DNA from: Cornus controversa
Taxonomy: Eukaryota; Streptophyta; Magnoliopsida; Cornales; Cornaceae
Reading direction: 5' to 3'
DNA length: 64,000 nt
Assembly: GCA_026545225.1 (NCBI GenBank)
Contig: CM048850.1
Location: 26,341,797-26,405,796 of the forward strand
The position numbers were made by a program, and so were the translations under genes. The notes under the pieces are model-generated. The model was not told the origin of the DNA and searched no databases. It saw only the letters and a list, made by a program, of their open reading frames with translations. Below are positions 63,232-64,000 of the stretch, one piece after another (position 1 is the stretch's first letter; each line of letters opens with the position of its first letter).

Positions 63232-63708
63232 AGGGTCACAAATAGAAGCGTCATGTCTGAGATGAATACAGGAAACATAAATTATTAGAGCTTTATATTT
63301 TGATAAGTTATTAGAGCTTTATATGAGCCCGATTCAACCATGGGCGAAAACAATGAGAACAGGAACTTTACAAACGAAGATACTGATGAATTTCATTATG
63401 AGAAGCTTCAATGAGGAATATGATTAGTAAAATGAGAATTTCATTTAAGCAAATAGAATCACCATGAAGAAGAACAACTTTAAGTACATAATTTTATGTT
63501 GCAAGAATTGTCTGCAACATTATTTTGATCAAATCTAAAAGCCAATTTAAGATAATAAGAAAGTGGGTATACTATTTTGAAATAAGACAAGGAATTCATA
63601 AAGTTGAGTAGGTTCCAATTCATGGAAAAAATCATGAAGATGGTAGGCATTTGGTTGCTGGATTTGTATTCAAATTCTTGAATTTGATGCACTTAATATT
63701 TAGGGTTG
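63232..63708. other. Non-coding DNA
   Basis: No gene or element recognised before the L1 tail. Confidence 0.4.
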
Positions 63709-63942
63709 TATTTTTTTTATCAATAATATTTTACCCCCTGTGCGTGTGGTGGTGCTTGTGGCGGGAGCGGAACCGAAGAACGTTCGATGACGAAGAGACT
63801 CCTAATGGAGTGCTTAAATTCTCAATTATTTGTACACTCTCTTATTGGGTACAAGGTAGATCTTGTAACTCCATGAGAGAAATGGTTGACTTCTTAGGTT
63901 CCTTTGCCCTGTAATTGGTTCTTATTCAACAAAAAAAAAAAC
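63709..63942 (+). mobile_element. L1-type LINE, 5'-truncated tail
   Basis: The frame VWWCLWRERNRRTFDDEE (from about 63745) matches the C-terminal region after the reverse transcriptase in plant L1 ORF2, running to a stop after FLGSFAL at 63912. A poly-A run (63931-63941) follows. The insert is flanked by ATTTAGGGTTG (63698-63708) and ATTTAGGATTG (63943-63953), an 11-bp target duplication with one mismatch. Confidence 0.85.
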
Positions 63943-64000
63943 ATTTAGGATTGCAACTCGGACGGGTCGAGCGGGTTGGAGGTACAACTCGAGCTCAACC

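Overview
The window looks like nuclear DNA of a flowering plant, most likely a eudicot. It is AT-rich, its host genes are split by GT-AG introns, and it is crowded with plant-type transposons (hAT, Mutator-like, Tourist- and Stowaway-like MITEs, RTE and L1 LINEs, Ty1/copia and Ty3/gypsy fossils). The species cannot be named from the sequence alone. I see no operon, CRISPR array, tRNA, rRNA or viral gene system.

Two intact host genes could be built exon by exon, both on the minus strand. One is ribosomal protein uS10 (RPS20), with three coding exons between 21674 and 24485 and 122 residues. The other is the ICln/methylosome chaperone pICln, with seven coding exons between 27090 and 35713 and 230 residues. 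In both, the exon phases add up to an uninterrupted reading frame. RPS20 carries a telo-box and a site II element at its start, as plant ribosomal protein genes often do. pICln has a 6.45-kb second intron that is a sink for repeats. About 270 bp upstream of its ATG sits a Pack-MULE that captured a broken piece of an ARAD-like GT47 (exostosin family) glycosyltransferase gene.

Layout. 1-4113: LTR-element tail fossil, then a repeated module with a perfect 4 x 75-bp array. 4114-9732: nearly complete hAT element with an 8-bp target duplication, a BED/hATC transposase with one frame shift, and a Tourist-like element nested in it. 9741-14112: sparse DNA, a MITE, and a second, split copy of the repeated module. 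14440-18901: a long-LTR fossil followed by a Ty1/copia fossil. 18902-21045: simple and tandem repeats. 21674-35713: the two host genes with MITEs and LINE pieces in and between them. 35983-37439: Pack-MULE. 38285-49721: a nest of LTR fossils and RTE fragments. 49722-53520: non-coding repeats, including an unusual periodic stretch. 53521-55450: a Tourist-like MITE and a second MULE. 55640-63231: hAT-like non-autonomous ends, a large fold-back, a long inverted repeat, a Stowaway and a 43-bp LINE micro-insertion. 63709-63942: an L1 tail.

The strongest observations are the Pack-MULE in the pICln promoter region (exact 9-bp duplication), the hAT element with exact ends, the 43-bp RTE insertion with an 18-bp duplication, and the long inverted repeats near the right end. 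I did not find a convincing new multi-gene biological system.
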